From the NCBI RefSeq assembly GCF_030546805.1, contig NZ_JAUOPC010000003.1, positions 466,763-530,762 of the forward strand: DNA of 64,000 nt, read 5' to 3'. The first letter of the stretch is position 1. The number at the start of each line of letters is the position of its first letter. Below the pieces are notes generated by a model. That model was not told where the DNA came from, ran no database searches, and was given only the letters and a program-made list of their open reading frames with translations. Made by a program: the position numbers and the translations under genes. Positions 46,577 to 56,397 of this stretch are shown here, piece after piece. This DNA is from Cyclobacterium sp. 1_MG-2023. GTDB taxonomy: Bacteria > Bacteroidota > Bacteroidia > Cytophagales > Cyclobacteriaceae.

Positions 46577-47028
46577 TTAATTGAATTTTCAGCTATAAGT
46601 TAAGTGAGATTTTTGATTACTTCTAATTAAAAAAATACCACCTTTTGAGGAAATAATCCCCTTTATTTTTTAACAACGACTATTTCTTTATAAAAGAATT
46701 CATGATCTTTCCAGGTAAGTCTAAATGGAATGAATCATAAATATTTCCTTTGTCATAAGTTATTGGTTATGTGTTAAATACCCCTGCTTCATGAGTTAAG
46801 TATTCGTGGTATAAAACAAGCTTTTTTACAACCTTCAATTTCCATATTCTTCTCATACTTCCTATCCTTTTTTACCTCAAAGCCTCTCATTATTTTAAAT
46901 TTATTAATTGTGACTCACCACCATTCATTTATTGGATATTTGTACGCCAGCATTGGTATCTGAAGTTACCAAATTATTCCAGAGGGTGAAACCTATACTC
47001 ATGCATTTACCTATTTACATCTAATTCC
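46577..47028. other. AT-rich gap with no supportable gene
   Basis: Only short open stretches broken by stops on both strands. The last part before 47029 does not read as Rhs sequence in any frame, so the 5' part of the rhs gene to the right has been lost here. Confidence 0.4.
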
Positions 47029-49628
47029 TTGGAAGAATTAACCTTTCCCGATTGTGGAACCTTTGGCTGTGGAGATGTGACGCTCACGGTATATGACCGG
47101 GCAGGTTTACCCAGGGACCCAACTTTTTCCCAAGAATACCTGCGCAGCCGTGTATCCTGGACAGCAATGGTGGAGAAAAACTCAACCGATACAATATTTA
47201 CCTATTATAGCTATATTCCTCATGGCAATGTCAAAGCCCTGCTTCAGGATCTTCCCGGAGTAGGCCCAAAACGGACGGAGTATGTATATGATCTGGTCAG
47301 TGGCAACGTAAACCAGGTGCACTACCAAAAAGGTTATCCTGATCAATTGATTCACCGGTACCGTTACGATGCTGACAACCGACTGGAAGAAGTGCAGACA
47401 AGCACAGATGGATTGGTTTGGAATAGGGATGCAGCCTATTATTACTACCCACATGGTCCACTGGCCAGGGTAGAGTTGGGTGAGTACAATGTTCAGGGGA
47501 TGGATTATTACTATACGCTCCAGGGCTGGCTGAAAGGTATCAATATGCCAATGGAAGGGATGGTGTCGGTGGATTCCGTACAGGAACTGATGCCTTTTCC
47601 TTTGCGCTTGGGTATTACGAAGGGGATTACAAACCCATCAATCCCAGTGTAACCATTTCCGATTCACGAGACGAACTATGGGATCATTATAAAGACACAA
47701 GGGATACAATCTCAGCAACTGGTCTGTACAACGGCAATATTTCCTGGATGAGTACTGACCTTCCCAGCTTGGGAGATCCGGATCGTATGCAGGCGATGGT
47801 TTATGGGTACGATCAGCTCCACCGAATCGTTCAAGCCAGAAGCCTGACCAGCTCAGAAACTACCGGCTTTGACCAAAGGAGTTACAATCCAGAGAACCCG
47901 AATAAATACGATGCGGATTATAGTTATGATCCAAATGAGGACCGACCGTTAAGAAACAGTCCTGTGGACTGTTTTAGGGAGGGGCCAGATTGCAGGGCAG
48001 GCTTAACGTGAATTTGGTTGAAAAAAGGTTTTTAAAGACTTCGAACTATCATTAAATAGAAAATCCATATCTTTACAGAGGCGGGATGAAACGACAATCC
48101 GTGATGATTTGACATATAAATACTACGACTTTAGCAACAAGCTGAAAAACGTGGATGGTACGGATACTGAAAATTACACCTATGATGAGATCGGCAACCT
48201 GATTAGTGACAGTGCCGAAGGTATAGATAGTATCGCCTGGACGCCTTATGGTAAGGTTAGGGCAGTTTATAAGGACGATAACTCCGAAGTCCATTTCAGG
48301 TACGATGCCGCAGGAAACAGGATTTCCAAGATCACTGAAAGTGATACGACCATTTATGTTGTGATGCAAGCGGTAACGTAATGGGTGTCTATAAGAATGA
48401 CACTTTAGCGGAGCAATCCATTTATGGTAGTTCACGCCTAGGATTGGTTAATTACGCATCTAAGACGGGTTACAGATCGTTAGGTGGCAAGAAGTACGAG
48501 CTAAGTAATCACCTAGGTAATGTCCTGGCAGTAGTAACCGATAATATCCACCTGGATCAGGATTCCACCTGGGCCAATGTGGTCAATGTTTCAGACTATT
48601 ATCCTTTTGGATTGGCGATGGATAGTCGTAGTGTGCAGGATAGTAGTTATAGGTATGGCTTCAATGGCAAGGAAGAGGACAGTAACGGAGAATGGGGTTC
48701 TAAGAGCCATTATGACTATGGATTTAGAATCTATAGCCCGAGTATTGGGAAGTTTTTGAGTGTGGATCCGTTGGCTCCCGATTACCCATGGTATACGCCA
48801 TATCAGTATGCTGGAAATAAGCCAGTCTGGGCCACCGATTTAGACGGATTGGAAGAAAGAATATCTACTGTAGGTGATTTTGTAGAAGGCAGACATACTT
48901 TTGGTTCTGATCATGTACCAGCCATTACCGTCCCCCTATTGATCAAGCCAACTCAGGAAAAAATCGTACCTATTCCCAATAACCAAACATTTGTTGGGCC
49001 AAGCAACTCAACGATGTCATATATTGAAGTACAGTCCAGAAACAAAAAAATAGAAGCTTATAATAATTTACAAAACCTAAGTAATTCTATTCCTCGCCAT
49101 GAAAAATTGATAGGACAAGGGGTTGCAATCGGTTTAAGCTTCACCTCTCCATATACAACAATAGGAAAAATTGGAAATGCTAGTAAACTAATAACAACTT
49201 CCAAACAGTTTTTGACCGGATTTGGTATGAATTCTGCCGTACAAATAAGTATAAATCAAGGATTTAGTAGAGTGGATTGGATAGACGCAGTATCGTCAGG
49301 AATCACTTCAACAGTGACCAAAAATTATAACATAAACATATTTTCTGATGCACTTTTAAGCTCAACTATGGATTATACATATGAAGGTGGCTTTCAATCC
49401 ACTTTTGACGGATCAAAAAATCTTTGGAATACAGGAGTTGATTTAACTCTTGGGGTAGGGGTAGGATTTGCATCAAAGGGTACGGATTATTTATTTGATG
49501 CGAATAATACAAGGTCAATGTTTAAACCATTGAGTCCTGCGGTAAAAAAATCAATAGCTAATTTCTTGAAGATTAGTTAAAATGCCGCAGGAAGTGCAGC
49601 TGGATCGGAAGTCAAGAAGGAGGACTAG
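47029..49628 (+). pseudogene. Rhs/YD-repeat toxin gene, 5'-truncated and broken several times
   Basis: The fragment starts mid-protein (TFPDCGTFGCGDVTLTVYDR), continues with YD repeats, and shifts frame near 47560-47600 (FALGYYEGDYKPINPSV is in another frame). It is interrupted by a roughly 130-nt insertion (47935-48068), shifts again near 48360 and ends with the Rhs core signature SVDPLAPDYPWYTPYQYAGN. A variable C-terminal toxin region follows, with a premature in-frame TAA at 49578-49580; beyond it the frame reads NAAGSAAGSEVKKED to TAG at 49626-49628. Rhs proteins deliver C-terminal toxins to neighbouring cells. This copy cannot make a full protein, but its toxin end and immunity gene persist. 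Confidence 0.8.
47947..48008. repeat. Small palindromic insertion within rhs
   Basis: CGTTAAG (47947-47953) and CTTAACG (48002-48008) bound a 62-bp unit that contains the near-perfect palindrome AAACAGTCC-TGT-GGACTGTTT (47954-47974). It lies inside the insertion that splits the Rhs reading frame and looks like a MITE or REP-type element. Confidence 0.6.
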
Positions 49629-49952
49629 ATGGAAATAAAAAAGTTAGGCAATATTTTTTTAGAAAATCTGTTTGCCGTTTTAGGGTTAGCATTGTTTCTT
49701 TACTTTATAATTAATTTCACTTACACCCAATATCATTTATCAAATTATAAAGAATATTCATCTGGAACTATTATTGATTTTGAAGAAGACTATAGAGGGA
49801 ACAAGATTGCAATATTTGAGTTTGAAGTGGATAATAGGATATTTAGGGGTGAAGCATATTTCGATGATTTTGTAAATCCCGTAATAGGGGAGAGCTACCC
49901 CGTAAAATATTCTATGAAGAATCCAAATATTAGCAGAATGGAGTTCAGATAA
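49629..49952 (+). CDS. Candidate immunity protein of the Rhs toxin
   Basis: 107 residues: one membrane segment (about 12-32) followed by a beta-rich soluble domain (SGTIIDFEEDYRGNKIAIFE). Its ATG directly follows the TAG that ends the extended rhs frame (TAGATG), and AGGAGG lies just upstream, unusual for this organism. The adjacency to the toxin-encoding end marks it as the cognate immunity gene by position. The domain resembles DUF3592-like small membrane proteins; I cannot name an immunity family. Confidence 0.65.
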   Translation: MEIKKLGNIFLENLFAVLGLALFLYFIINFTYTQYHLSNYKEYSSGTIIDFEEDYRGNKIAIFEFEVDNRIFRGEAYFDDFVNPVIGESYPVKYSMKNPNISRMEFR

Positions 49953-49955
49953 CGT

Positions 49956-50200
49956 CACCGGCTGTGTGTAGAATTCTCTTGGGTGTAGAATTCTCTACAT
50001 CCTTTTATTCTTAAGCTCTTTTAAAGTCGTAATCTGTTATATGCCATTTGCAATGGCTTCTGAAAGCCCCCTTATCTTAGTAAACAAATGGACAAAATTT
50101 TGAATACTGTTTGACCGATATTTGAGACCCCATCCAAATCAACGGTACTTTATTCAGTTACTCGGGCAGCATTTATTTGTAATTCATTCAAGGATAGACT
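49956..50200 (+). repeat. Dispersed non-coding repeat, copy A
   Basis: First of four same-orientation copies. Signature pieces: GGGTGTAGAATTCTCTACAT (hairpin with a G-T pair), TATGCCATTTGCAATGGCTT, GTAAACAAATGGACAAAATT and TTCAAGGATAGACTA. The hairpin at the left end is tandemly duplicated in part (49960-49984). It directly follows the immunity gene by 4 nt. It contains no ORF. The rest of the gap to 50307 holds nothing identifiable. Confidence 0.85.
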
Positions 50201-50307
50201 AGAAATACCGGTAATATTGTCCCCCCGTTGGGGTTTTGCAAACTAAAAAGTTTAGTATGACAAAATTACATTAATTTTCTAAGACACTCACCTTTGCTTT
50301 CAATTCT

Positions 50308-50496
50308 TCAAGAGGTTTGCACCAATCTATCCAAAATCACATCAACATTAGTGGCTTCCCCTATAATATCAAACCAACTTCCAACTGGTAATTGAATGAC
50401 TATTAAGGTAGCTGTTCTGGTATGTCTGTCCTCTTTTATTTCCATTAGATTCAGTTTTTCTAGATGATTCAGACCAAAATCGTCAAGGACAGGCAA
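50308..50496 (-). pseudogene. IstB-like (IS21) ATPase fragment
   Basis: 62 residues matching only the C-terminal part of IS21-family IstB: LDDFGLNHLEKLNLMEIKED then QLPVGSWFDIIGEATNVD and the ILDRLV end. The P-loop half is missing, so it is the scrap of an old IS21-family insertion. Confidence 0.8.
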
Positions 50497-50660
50497 ATTG
50501 GTTTTTATTGAACAATATATACCTGAATAACCTTAAATTTCTATATACGCATACCTACGTATTCACCTAAAATAGCCCTTTTTACGTATTTCCTTCCTTA
50601 TTTTTTTTCCTTCTCTTTGGGTCAGGCAATAATTAGCAAGAACCAGCCAACCTAAAAAAT

Positions 50661-51041
50661 ATGAAGGATCCCCAGGAAAATAAAACACACAAAATCACCT
50701 TCAGGCTCAAAGCGCAAGAGGCAAAATTCCTGGATGATTTTGCTTGGAGTGCAGGTATCTCCAGAAGCGATACGCTCAGGAACCTGATCCGAAAAATCCA
50801 GGGAGATGCATCCATTATCAAGACAGACAAATTGCTTGATACCCTGTCTGACCTAGCAGCGGAGCAGGGCCGGGTAAACAACAATATCAATCAATTGGCC
50901 AGGCATGCCAATCAATATTCCAAGGTAAGTGACCTAAACCCTAAGGTATTTGTAAGATTTAATACGCTGCTAACCCGATACCTTGACTTTCAGGAGGACA
51001 TGAACAGGACTTTCCGAAAAATCTATAAATCCATCAGCTGA
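50661..51041 (+). CDS. mobC: MobC-type mobilisation protein
   Basis: 126 residues, a ribbon-helix-helix-type accessory of the relaxosome: KTHKITFRLKAQEAKFLDDF at the N-terminus and the family pattern EQGRVNNNINQLARHANQYS at about residues 72-92. It would help the relaxase bind oriT. Its TGA stop overlaps the relaxase ATG (ATGA). The upstream 50497-50660 region is AT rich with a pyrimidine-rich tract (TTCCTTCCTTATTTTTTTTC) and short repeats, a possible oriT neighbourhood. Confidence 0.85.
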   Translation: MKDPQENKTHKITFRLKAQEAKFLDDFAWSAGISRSDTLRNLIRKIQGDASIIKTDKLLDTLSDLAAEQGRVNNNINQLARHANQYSKVSDLNPKVFVRFNTLLTRYLDFQEDMNRTFRKIYKSIS

Positions 51042-51409
51042 TGACCGTCAAAATTCTATCATCTACCACTACTTTCAAAGGGGTGTCCTACAACACCAAT
51101 AAAATGCAGTCCGGTAAAGGTGAGCTGATGAAATTCAAAAATTTCGGTTACCTGCAATCGGCGCAAAAAGTAACCCCGGCTGAAATGAAAATTTTTCTAA
51201 AAGCCCATTCTAACCGGAATACAAGGGTACAAAACAAACAATTCCATGCCATGAATTCTTGCAAGGAACGAGAATACAACAAGAAGGAACTCACCAAAAT
51301 GGCGGAGAAGTGGCTGGAAAAAATGGGCTATGGCGATAATCCTTACCTGATCGTATTCCATGGAGATACAAAAAACAACCATGTCCATATGGTCCCCGGC
51401 TGGGTGTAG
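51041..51409 (+). pseudogene. Relaxase (MobA-type) truncated at the HxH motif
   Basis: 122 residues of the N-terminal relaxase domain: the LSSTTTFKGVSYNTNKM start and the metal-binding motif NNHVHMV at the very end. Immediately after HVHMV the sequence becomes CCCCGGCTGGGTGTAG, the start of the dispersed repeat, and the frame stops. A full relaxase would be more than 300 residues. The gene is therefore cut by the repeat, and this mobilisation module cannot move itself. The catalytic Tyr-containing N-terminus is retained but the fold is incomplete. Confidence 0.85.
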
Positions 51410-51472
51410 GTGTGTCGTGAAGACGTTGATGAGAATCAAAGACATGTTGTATAAAAGATGGTAGTAGGTCTA

Positions 51473-52070
51473 CCCCGGCTGGGTGTAGAATCCTCTACAC
51501 CCTGTTATTCTTAACCTCCTTTAAAGTCGTATTCTGTTATATGCCATTTGCAATGGCTTCTGAAAGACCCCCTTATCCAAGTAAACAAATGGACAAAATT
51601 TTGAGACCCCATCCAAATCAACGACACTTTATTCAGTTACTCGGGCAGCATTTATTTGTAATTCAATCAAGGATAGACTATTTTTAGTTATGGGAGAGGC
51701 TTATAAAATAAGAGATCAGGAAATCGAGCCTGCCCGAGGCAGACAGGCATGACAAAATCGTCAGTCCAAAAAATGATTAATGTAGCGAGATTCCACCCCG
51801 ATAAATCGGGACAAGTTCTGACCTTTGAAAAATAAATAGAAACAGATGAAATGCCCTATTTTTTCACATTCAAAATGTATTCATGAGAATCCGGTAAGAG
51901 CAGGAATCGTGGAAAAACGGGAGGATTACATGTGTTCGAGTATGAGGAATTATGCTGGATTGGAAGGTTGGATAACCGTGGATCATTGGTGACTCAGTTC
52001 ATTTTCCGAATGCAAATTGGAAAGGATAAAAGTGTGTTTTGTAGACTGCACCCAGTCTGGGATGAACTTT
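51473..52070 (+). repeat. Dispersed non-coding repeat, copy B (longest)
   Basis: Begins CCCCGGCTGGGTGTAGAATC with the hairpin GGGTGTAGA/TCTACACCC, and shares TATGCCATTTGCAATGGCTT, GTAAACAAATGGACAAAATT, CAAGGATAGACTATTTTTAG with copies A, C and D. With copy C it shares a right part with CCCGAGGCAGACAGGCATGA and the later ATTATGCTGGATTGGAAGG segment. The leading 16 nt also occur alone at 51394-51409, where they end the relaxase gene. No ORF is seen between 51410 and 52235. Confidence 0.8.
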
Positions 52071-52274
52071 AATTTAAAAAGCCTTATCTAGCTTTACAGA
52101 GACAAATCTAAGTAGAATATTATTATGATGACAGCCGAAGACATCACTAAATACATCGGGTGGAACTTTTTTGTTTACAGCCTAAGAAAAGCCAAATACT
52201 GAAATATCATCCATTGGAACAAATCAAATTGTAATATGGAATCGTTAACTTTAGGGAACGAAAAGAAAAAACCG

Positions 52275-52520
52275 ATGGACACAGTTAAAATACGAGAAGA
52301 AATAAGCCAATACCTTCAACATGCAGATGATCGTGTGTTAAAACTTATTCATGGGCTGATTAAAGCAGACCAAATAGCTTCACCTGTTGGATATAAACCC
52401 GATGGCACAGCTATCACAAAAGAGGAACTAATATCCAGGGCGGAAAGGTCTGAAAAGGACATTAAAGAAGGCCGTGTAAAAACGTCACAACAGGTCAGGG
52501 AAGAAATAAAGCATTGGTAG
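52275..52520 (+). CDS. Antitoxin partner of the ParE-like toxin
   Basis: 81 residues from the ATG at 52275 (MDTVKIREEISQYLQHADDR); an ATG 39 nt upstream is also possible. The sequence is helical and charged with a basic C-terminal part (EELISRAERSEKDIKEGRVK), as in antitoxins paired with RelE/ParE toxins in Bacteroidota. It lies 3 nt before the toxin, the classic order. It would bind and neutralise the toxin and repress the operon. Confidence 0.75.
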   Translation: MDTVKIREEISQYLQHADDRVLKLIHGLIKADQIASPVGYKPDGTAITKEELISRAERSEKDIKEGRVKTSQQVREEIKHW

Positions 52521-52523
52521 TCC

Positions 52524-52832
52524 ATGGAGGTTAGGTTTTCAGAGTGGGCGAAAAGATGCTTGAAAGAGATTTACGATCATTATTCGGGGGAAGTCAGTCC
52601 CGCAAAAGCGACTGAGATTGTAAATAAAATTATTGGCAGAGCAGAAACGCTTGAAAACTATCCGAATAGAGGGAGAGTAGAAGACGACCTGATATCTCTT
52701 GGGAAAGGGCACCGATATTTGCAGGAATATCATTACAAAATCATTTACAAAGTTGATAGAGAAATCGTTATTGTCACGGATATTTTTAGCAACTATCAAA
52801 AACCTACCAGGAAACCGAAAAGGAATAAATAG
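52524..52832 (+). CDS. RelE/ParE-family toxin
   Basis: 102 residues with the ParE/RelE fold pattern: EVRFSEWAKRCLKEIYDHYS at the start, AETLENYPNRGRVEDDL in the middle and YKIIYKVDREIVIVTDIFSN at the end. Such toxins inhibit gyrase or cleave mRNA; which applies cannot be read here. The module sits alone between repeat copies B and C, like a captured cassette. Both genes look intact. Confidence 0.85.
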   Translation: MEVRFSEWAKRCLKEIYDHYSGEVSPAKATEIVNKIIGRAETLENYPNRGRVEDDLISLGKGHRYLQEYHYKIIYKVDREIVIVTDIFSNYQKPTRKPKRNK

Positions 52833-52849
52833 GCCACCGAGCAAGACCA

Positions 52850-53330
52850 CGGCTTGGGGTAGAATCGGCTACACCCTTTTATTCCTAACTTACTTCGAAG
52901 TCGAAATCTTTTATATGCCATTTGCAATGGCTTCTGAAAGACTCCCTTTATCCTAGTAAACAAATGGACAAAATTTTGAATACTGTACTGAAATTTGAGA
53001 CCTCATCCAAATCAAGGACATTATTCGGTTACTCAGTCAGCATTCAATTGTAATTCAATCAAGGATAGACTATTTTTAGTTATGGGAGAGGCTTATCAAA
53101 TAAGAGAACAGGAAATCGAGCCCGCCCGAGGCAGAAAGGCATGACGAAATCGTAATGACAAAGGATGATTATCGTAGCGAGATTCCACCCCGATAAACCG
53201 GGGCAAGTTCTGATCATTAGAAAATAATTATAAACAGATGAAATTATGCTGGATTAGAAGGTTTGATAGCCCTGGATCATTGGTAATTCCGTCCATTTCC
53301 TAATTGCAGCTCGCTGGGATAGAAAACCAA
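52850..53330 (+). repeat. Dispersed non-coding repeat, copy C
   Basis: Starts near GGCTTGGGGTAGAATCGGCT with the CTACACCC arm, and repeats TATGCCATTTGCAATGGCTT, GTAAACAAATGGACAAAATT, CAAGGATAGACTATTTTTAG and the right part with CCCGAGGCAGAAAGGCATGA and GAAATTATGCTGGATTAGAA. Compared with copy B it lacks an internal segment near 53240. It begins 18 nt after the toxin gene. 53331-53499 shows no gene. Confidence 0.8.
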
Positions 53331-53499
53331 AGAAATATTCCTTTCCTTGGATCCCTTCAAATTTCAGATCTCCAGAAATAACTAAAATTCGGATAAGTAA
53401 TTTTTATCAGGTTGATCCACAGGGGTTACTTCATTTTGAACAACCTAAAAGCACCTGCACTCCGTTGAGCTTAGGCTATTTTATCTATTTTTGTTTCAG

Positions 53500-55803
53500 A
53501 TGAAAGTTTGTATTGCAGAAAAGCCAAGTGTCGCCCGTGAAATAGCGGCTGTTCTAGGAGCTAATCATAGGCATGAGGGGTACTATGAAGGCAACGGATA
53601 TATCGTTACCTATACTTTTGGGCACTTTTGCACCTTATTAGAGCCGAAGGATTACGAACCTCATTGGAAGAGTTGGCGCCTTACTCACCTTCCGATGCTT
53701 CCTGAAAAATTCAAAACTAAAATTGTTAATAATCCGGGAGTCAAGAAGCAATTTGATATTGTAAAAAAGCTATTTGATACAGCTACACTGGTGATCAACT
53801 GTGGTGATGCTGGCCAAGAAGGAGAGTTGATTCAACGATGGGTAATTGAACAAGCGGGGTATAAAGGGGAAGTCAAACGCTTATGGATTTCATCTTTGAC
53901 CGCAGAGGCCATCAAAGAAGGCTTCGACAAATTGCAACCCTCGGCGAAATACGATAATTTGTATTATGCTGGTTATTCCCGAGCAATCGGAGATTGGTTG
54001 TTAGGAATGAATGCCACCCGGTTATATACGGTTAAACATGGTGGGTACAAACAAGTGCTGTCCATTGGCAGAGTTCAAACGCCTACACTGGCCATGATCG
54101 TTAATCGGTTTAAAGAAATTCAAAATTTTCAGCCACAACCCTACTGGGAACTACAAACCCTGTATAGAGAGACTGTATTTAACTGTGAAGAAGGGAAATT
54201 TTTAAAGAAAGAAGACGGGGAGACTTTTGCCAAGCAGGTCAAAGAAAATGACTTTGAAGTCGTCTCAGTTGCTAAGAAAAAAGGAAAGGAATATGCACCT
54301 AAGCTTTTTGACTTAACAGGATTACAGGTGCATTGTAATAATAAGTTTGGCCTTTCTGCCGATGAAACGCTCAAAATCGCACAGAAACTATACGAACAAA
54401 AATTAATCACCTACCCAAGAGTTGACACCACTTTTCTACCGAACGATATTTACCCCAAAGCACCAGGGATATTAGAGAAGCTAACGAAATATAGGTCGTT
54501 GACTCAACCTATTTTGGGTAAGAAATTAAAAAAGTCTACTAAGGTTTTCAATGACAAAAAAGTAACCGATCACCATGCCATGATTCCTACAGGCATGCAG
54601 GATAGTTTACACGACAATCAGCTAAAAGTCTATGATATTATTACCAAGCGTTTCATCGCAGTGTTTTATGACGACTGTACAGTGGACAATACCACCGTAT
54701 TAGGAAAAGTGGGCACGGTCCCGTTTAAAGCAAGAGGAAAGGTGATTTTAGAAAAAGGCTGGAGGGTTGTTTTTGAAACTGCAGATGGCAAAGAAAAAAA
54801 GGAGAAAGACGAGCTCCCGCTTTTTAAAAAAGGGGAAAAAGGGCCACATGAACCTTCTTTCCTAGAGAAAGAAACCAAAGCTCCAAAACAGTATACAGAA
54901 GCAACTTTGCTAAGAGGCATGGAGACCGCCGGTAAACAAGTGGACGATGAAGAGATGCGAGACTTAATGAAAGAAAATGGCATAGGTCGCCCTTCTACTC
55001 GGGCAAATATCATTGAAACACTTTTCAGGCGAGAATACATTGAACGTAATAAGAAGCAAATTTTGCCCACCGAAACTGGAGTGCAATTGATCGATATTAT
55101 CAAGAATAACTTGCTGACCTCTGCAGAACTTACAGGACAGTGGGAGAAGCAATTGAAAGAAATAGAAAAAGGGAAATTTCATGCGGGTTCTTTTGTGATG
55201 AACATGAAAAAAATGGTGGCGGATTTGGTCTATGAAGTTATACGGGAACAAAGTCATACTAAAATAGCGCATACCAGTGAAAAAAAGCTTCCTGAGAAAG
55301 AAAGATCAGCAACTTCACTTGTGGGACAGCCCTGTCCAAAATGCAAGAATGGGTCGTTGCTAAAAGGAAATTCGAGTTACGGATGCAGCGCTTATAAAAA
55401 GGGATGTGACTTTTTACTCGCTTTTTCTTTCGAAGGAAAAACCATATCAGAGAATCAATATTTGAGGTTACTTAAGAAAGGATCTACTGTCAATTTAAAG
55501 GGATTTAAAACGGCGACTGGAGATAAAGAAGGATTGATACGTTTCAATGAGAAATTTCAACTCGTTTTGGTAGAAAAGAAAGTAGCCAACTCGGCGGCTT
55601 CTAAGAAAACTCCTCCTGTCATTTCATGCCCTCTTTGCAATAAAGGAACCATAATAAGAGGAAAAACAGCCTATGGATGCAGCGCCTATAAAGAAGGGTG
55701 TGACTTTAGATACTCTTTTGATACCCTCCGGGAAAAAGCGAACAAGAAACCGTTGACTGTTGAGCTGGTGACATCTTTATTGAAGGAGAGTGTAGTTGGT
55801 TAA
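53500..55803 (+). CDS. topB: DNA topoisomerase III
   Basis: 767 residues from the ATG at 53500 (MKVCIAEKPSVAREIA). The Toprim domain has the acidic NCGDAGQEGELI segment (about 104-115); the active-site Tyr is in LITYPRVDTTFLP (about residue 306). Two C-terminal zinc-type repeats follow: CPKC...GCSAYKKGC (about 615-635) and CPLC...GCSAYKEGC (about 710-730). Type IA enzymes relax DNA by single-strand passage and are a common cargo or helper gene of Bacteroidetes conjugative elements. It lies between repeat copies C and D. Intact. Confidence 0.93.
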   Translation: MKVCIAEKPSVAREIAAVLGANHRHEGYYEGNGYIVTYTFGHFCTLLEPKDYEPHWKSWRLTHLPMLPEKFKTKIVNNPGVKKQFDIVKKLFDTATLVINCGDAGQEGELIQRWVIEQAGYKGEVKRLWISSLTAEAIKEGFDKLQPSAKYDNLYYAGYSRAIGDWLLGMNATRLYTVKHGGYKQVLSIGRVQTPTLAMIVNRFKEIQNFQPQPYWELQTLYRETVFNCEEGKFLKKEDGETFAKQVKENDFEVVSVAKKKGKEYAPKLFDLTGLQVHCNNKFGLSADETLKIAQKLYEQKLITYPRVDTTFLPNDIYPKAPGILEKLTKYRSLTQPILGKKLKKSTKVFNDKKVTDHHAMIPTGMQDSLHDNQLKVYDIITKRFIAVFYDDCTVDNTTVLGKVGTVPFKARGKVILEKGWRVVFETADGKEKKEKDELPLFKKGEKGPHEPSFLEKETKAPKQYTEATLLRGMETAGKQVDDEEMRDLMKENGIGRPSTRANIIETLFRREYIERNKKQILPTETGVQLIDIIKNNLLTSAELTGQWEKQLKEIEKGKFHAGSFVMNMKKMVADLVYEVIREQSHTKIAHTSEKKLPEKERSATSLVGQPCPKCKNGSLLKGNSSYGCSAYKKGCDFLLAFSFEGKTISENQYLRLLKKGSTVNLKGFKTATGDKEGLIRFNEKFQLVLVEKKVANSAASKKTPPVISCPLCNKGTIIRGKTAYGCSAYKEGCDFRYSFDTLREKANKKPLTVELVTSLLKESVVG

Positions 55804-56093
55804 ACTGTTGAAATAGTATCGAATAAAAACTGCTGCCTAGGCGGAATATCTATCCTATGCCTAAAAACCAAAAGCAAAGCTTAAACCCAAAATATGCAAT
55901 AGACCTTCTATTACGTGATGAAATCACTTCAAAATCAGTCACTTCGTTGCTATTTTCGACTTCACCATAGCGATGCTATGACTCAGTCTTCAAATAGCCT
56001 GATTTTCTTGTAATTACACCACTCATTACGAATGCTATTGCATAATTCTCCCAAACTCTTGTTAAAATAAACCCCTCCCAAATATCGGATTCT
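55804..56093. other. Gap after topB with a short dispersed repeat
   Basis: No gene. It contains CTCATTACGAATGCTATTGC (56022 onward to 56050), which recurs with three changes at 58522-58550 downstream of the winged-helix gene (CTCATCACGAATCCTATTGC), each time followed by GTTAAAA. This is a short dispersed repeat of unknown nature. Confidence 0.5.
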
Positions 56094-56345
56094 CCGGCTG
56101 GGTGTAGAATTGGCTACACCCTTTTATTTTTAAGCAACCGTAAAGTCGAAATCTTTTATTCGGCATTTGCAATGGCATCCGATAGACCCCCTTTAGTAAA
56201 CAAATGGACAAAATTTTGAGACCCCATCCAAATCAACGACACTTTATTCAGTTACTCGGTCAGCATTCATTTGTAATTCAATCAAGGATAGACTATTTTT
56301 AGTTATAGGAGAGGCTTATTAAATAAGAGATCAGGGAATTCATTA
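56094..56345 (+). repeat. Dispersed non-coding repeat, copy D
   Basis: CCGGCTGGGTGTAGAATTGG followed by CTACACCC gives a perfect 8-bp hairpin and then TTTTATTTTTAA, a terminator-like start shared by the family. GCATTTGCAATGGCATCCGA, GTAAACAAATGGACAAAATT and CAAGGATAGACTATTTTTAG follow as in the other copies. It ends near the terminus of the convergent propeller gene. Confidence 0.85.
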
Positions 56346-56397
56346 GCCAATTGGAAAAGATAGAAGGGGGGTAAACTAAACGCTTGTGGGATGCAGC

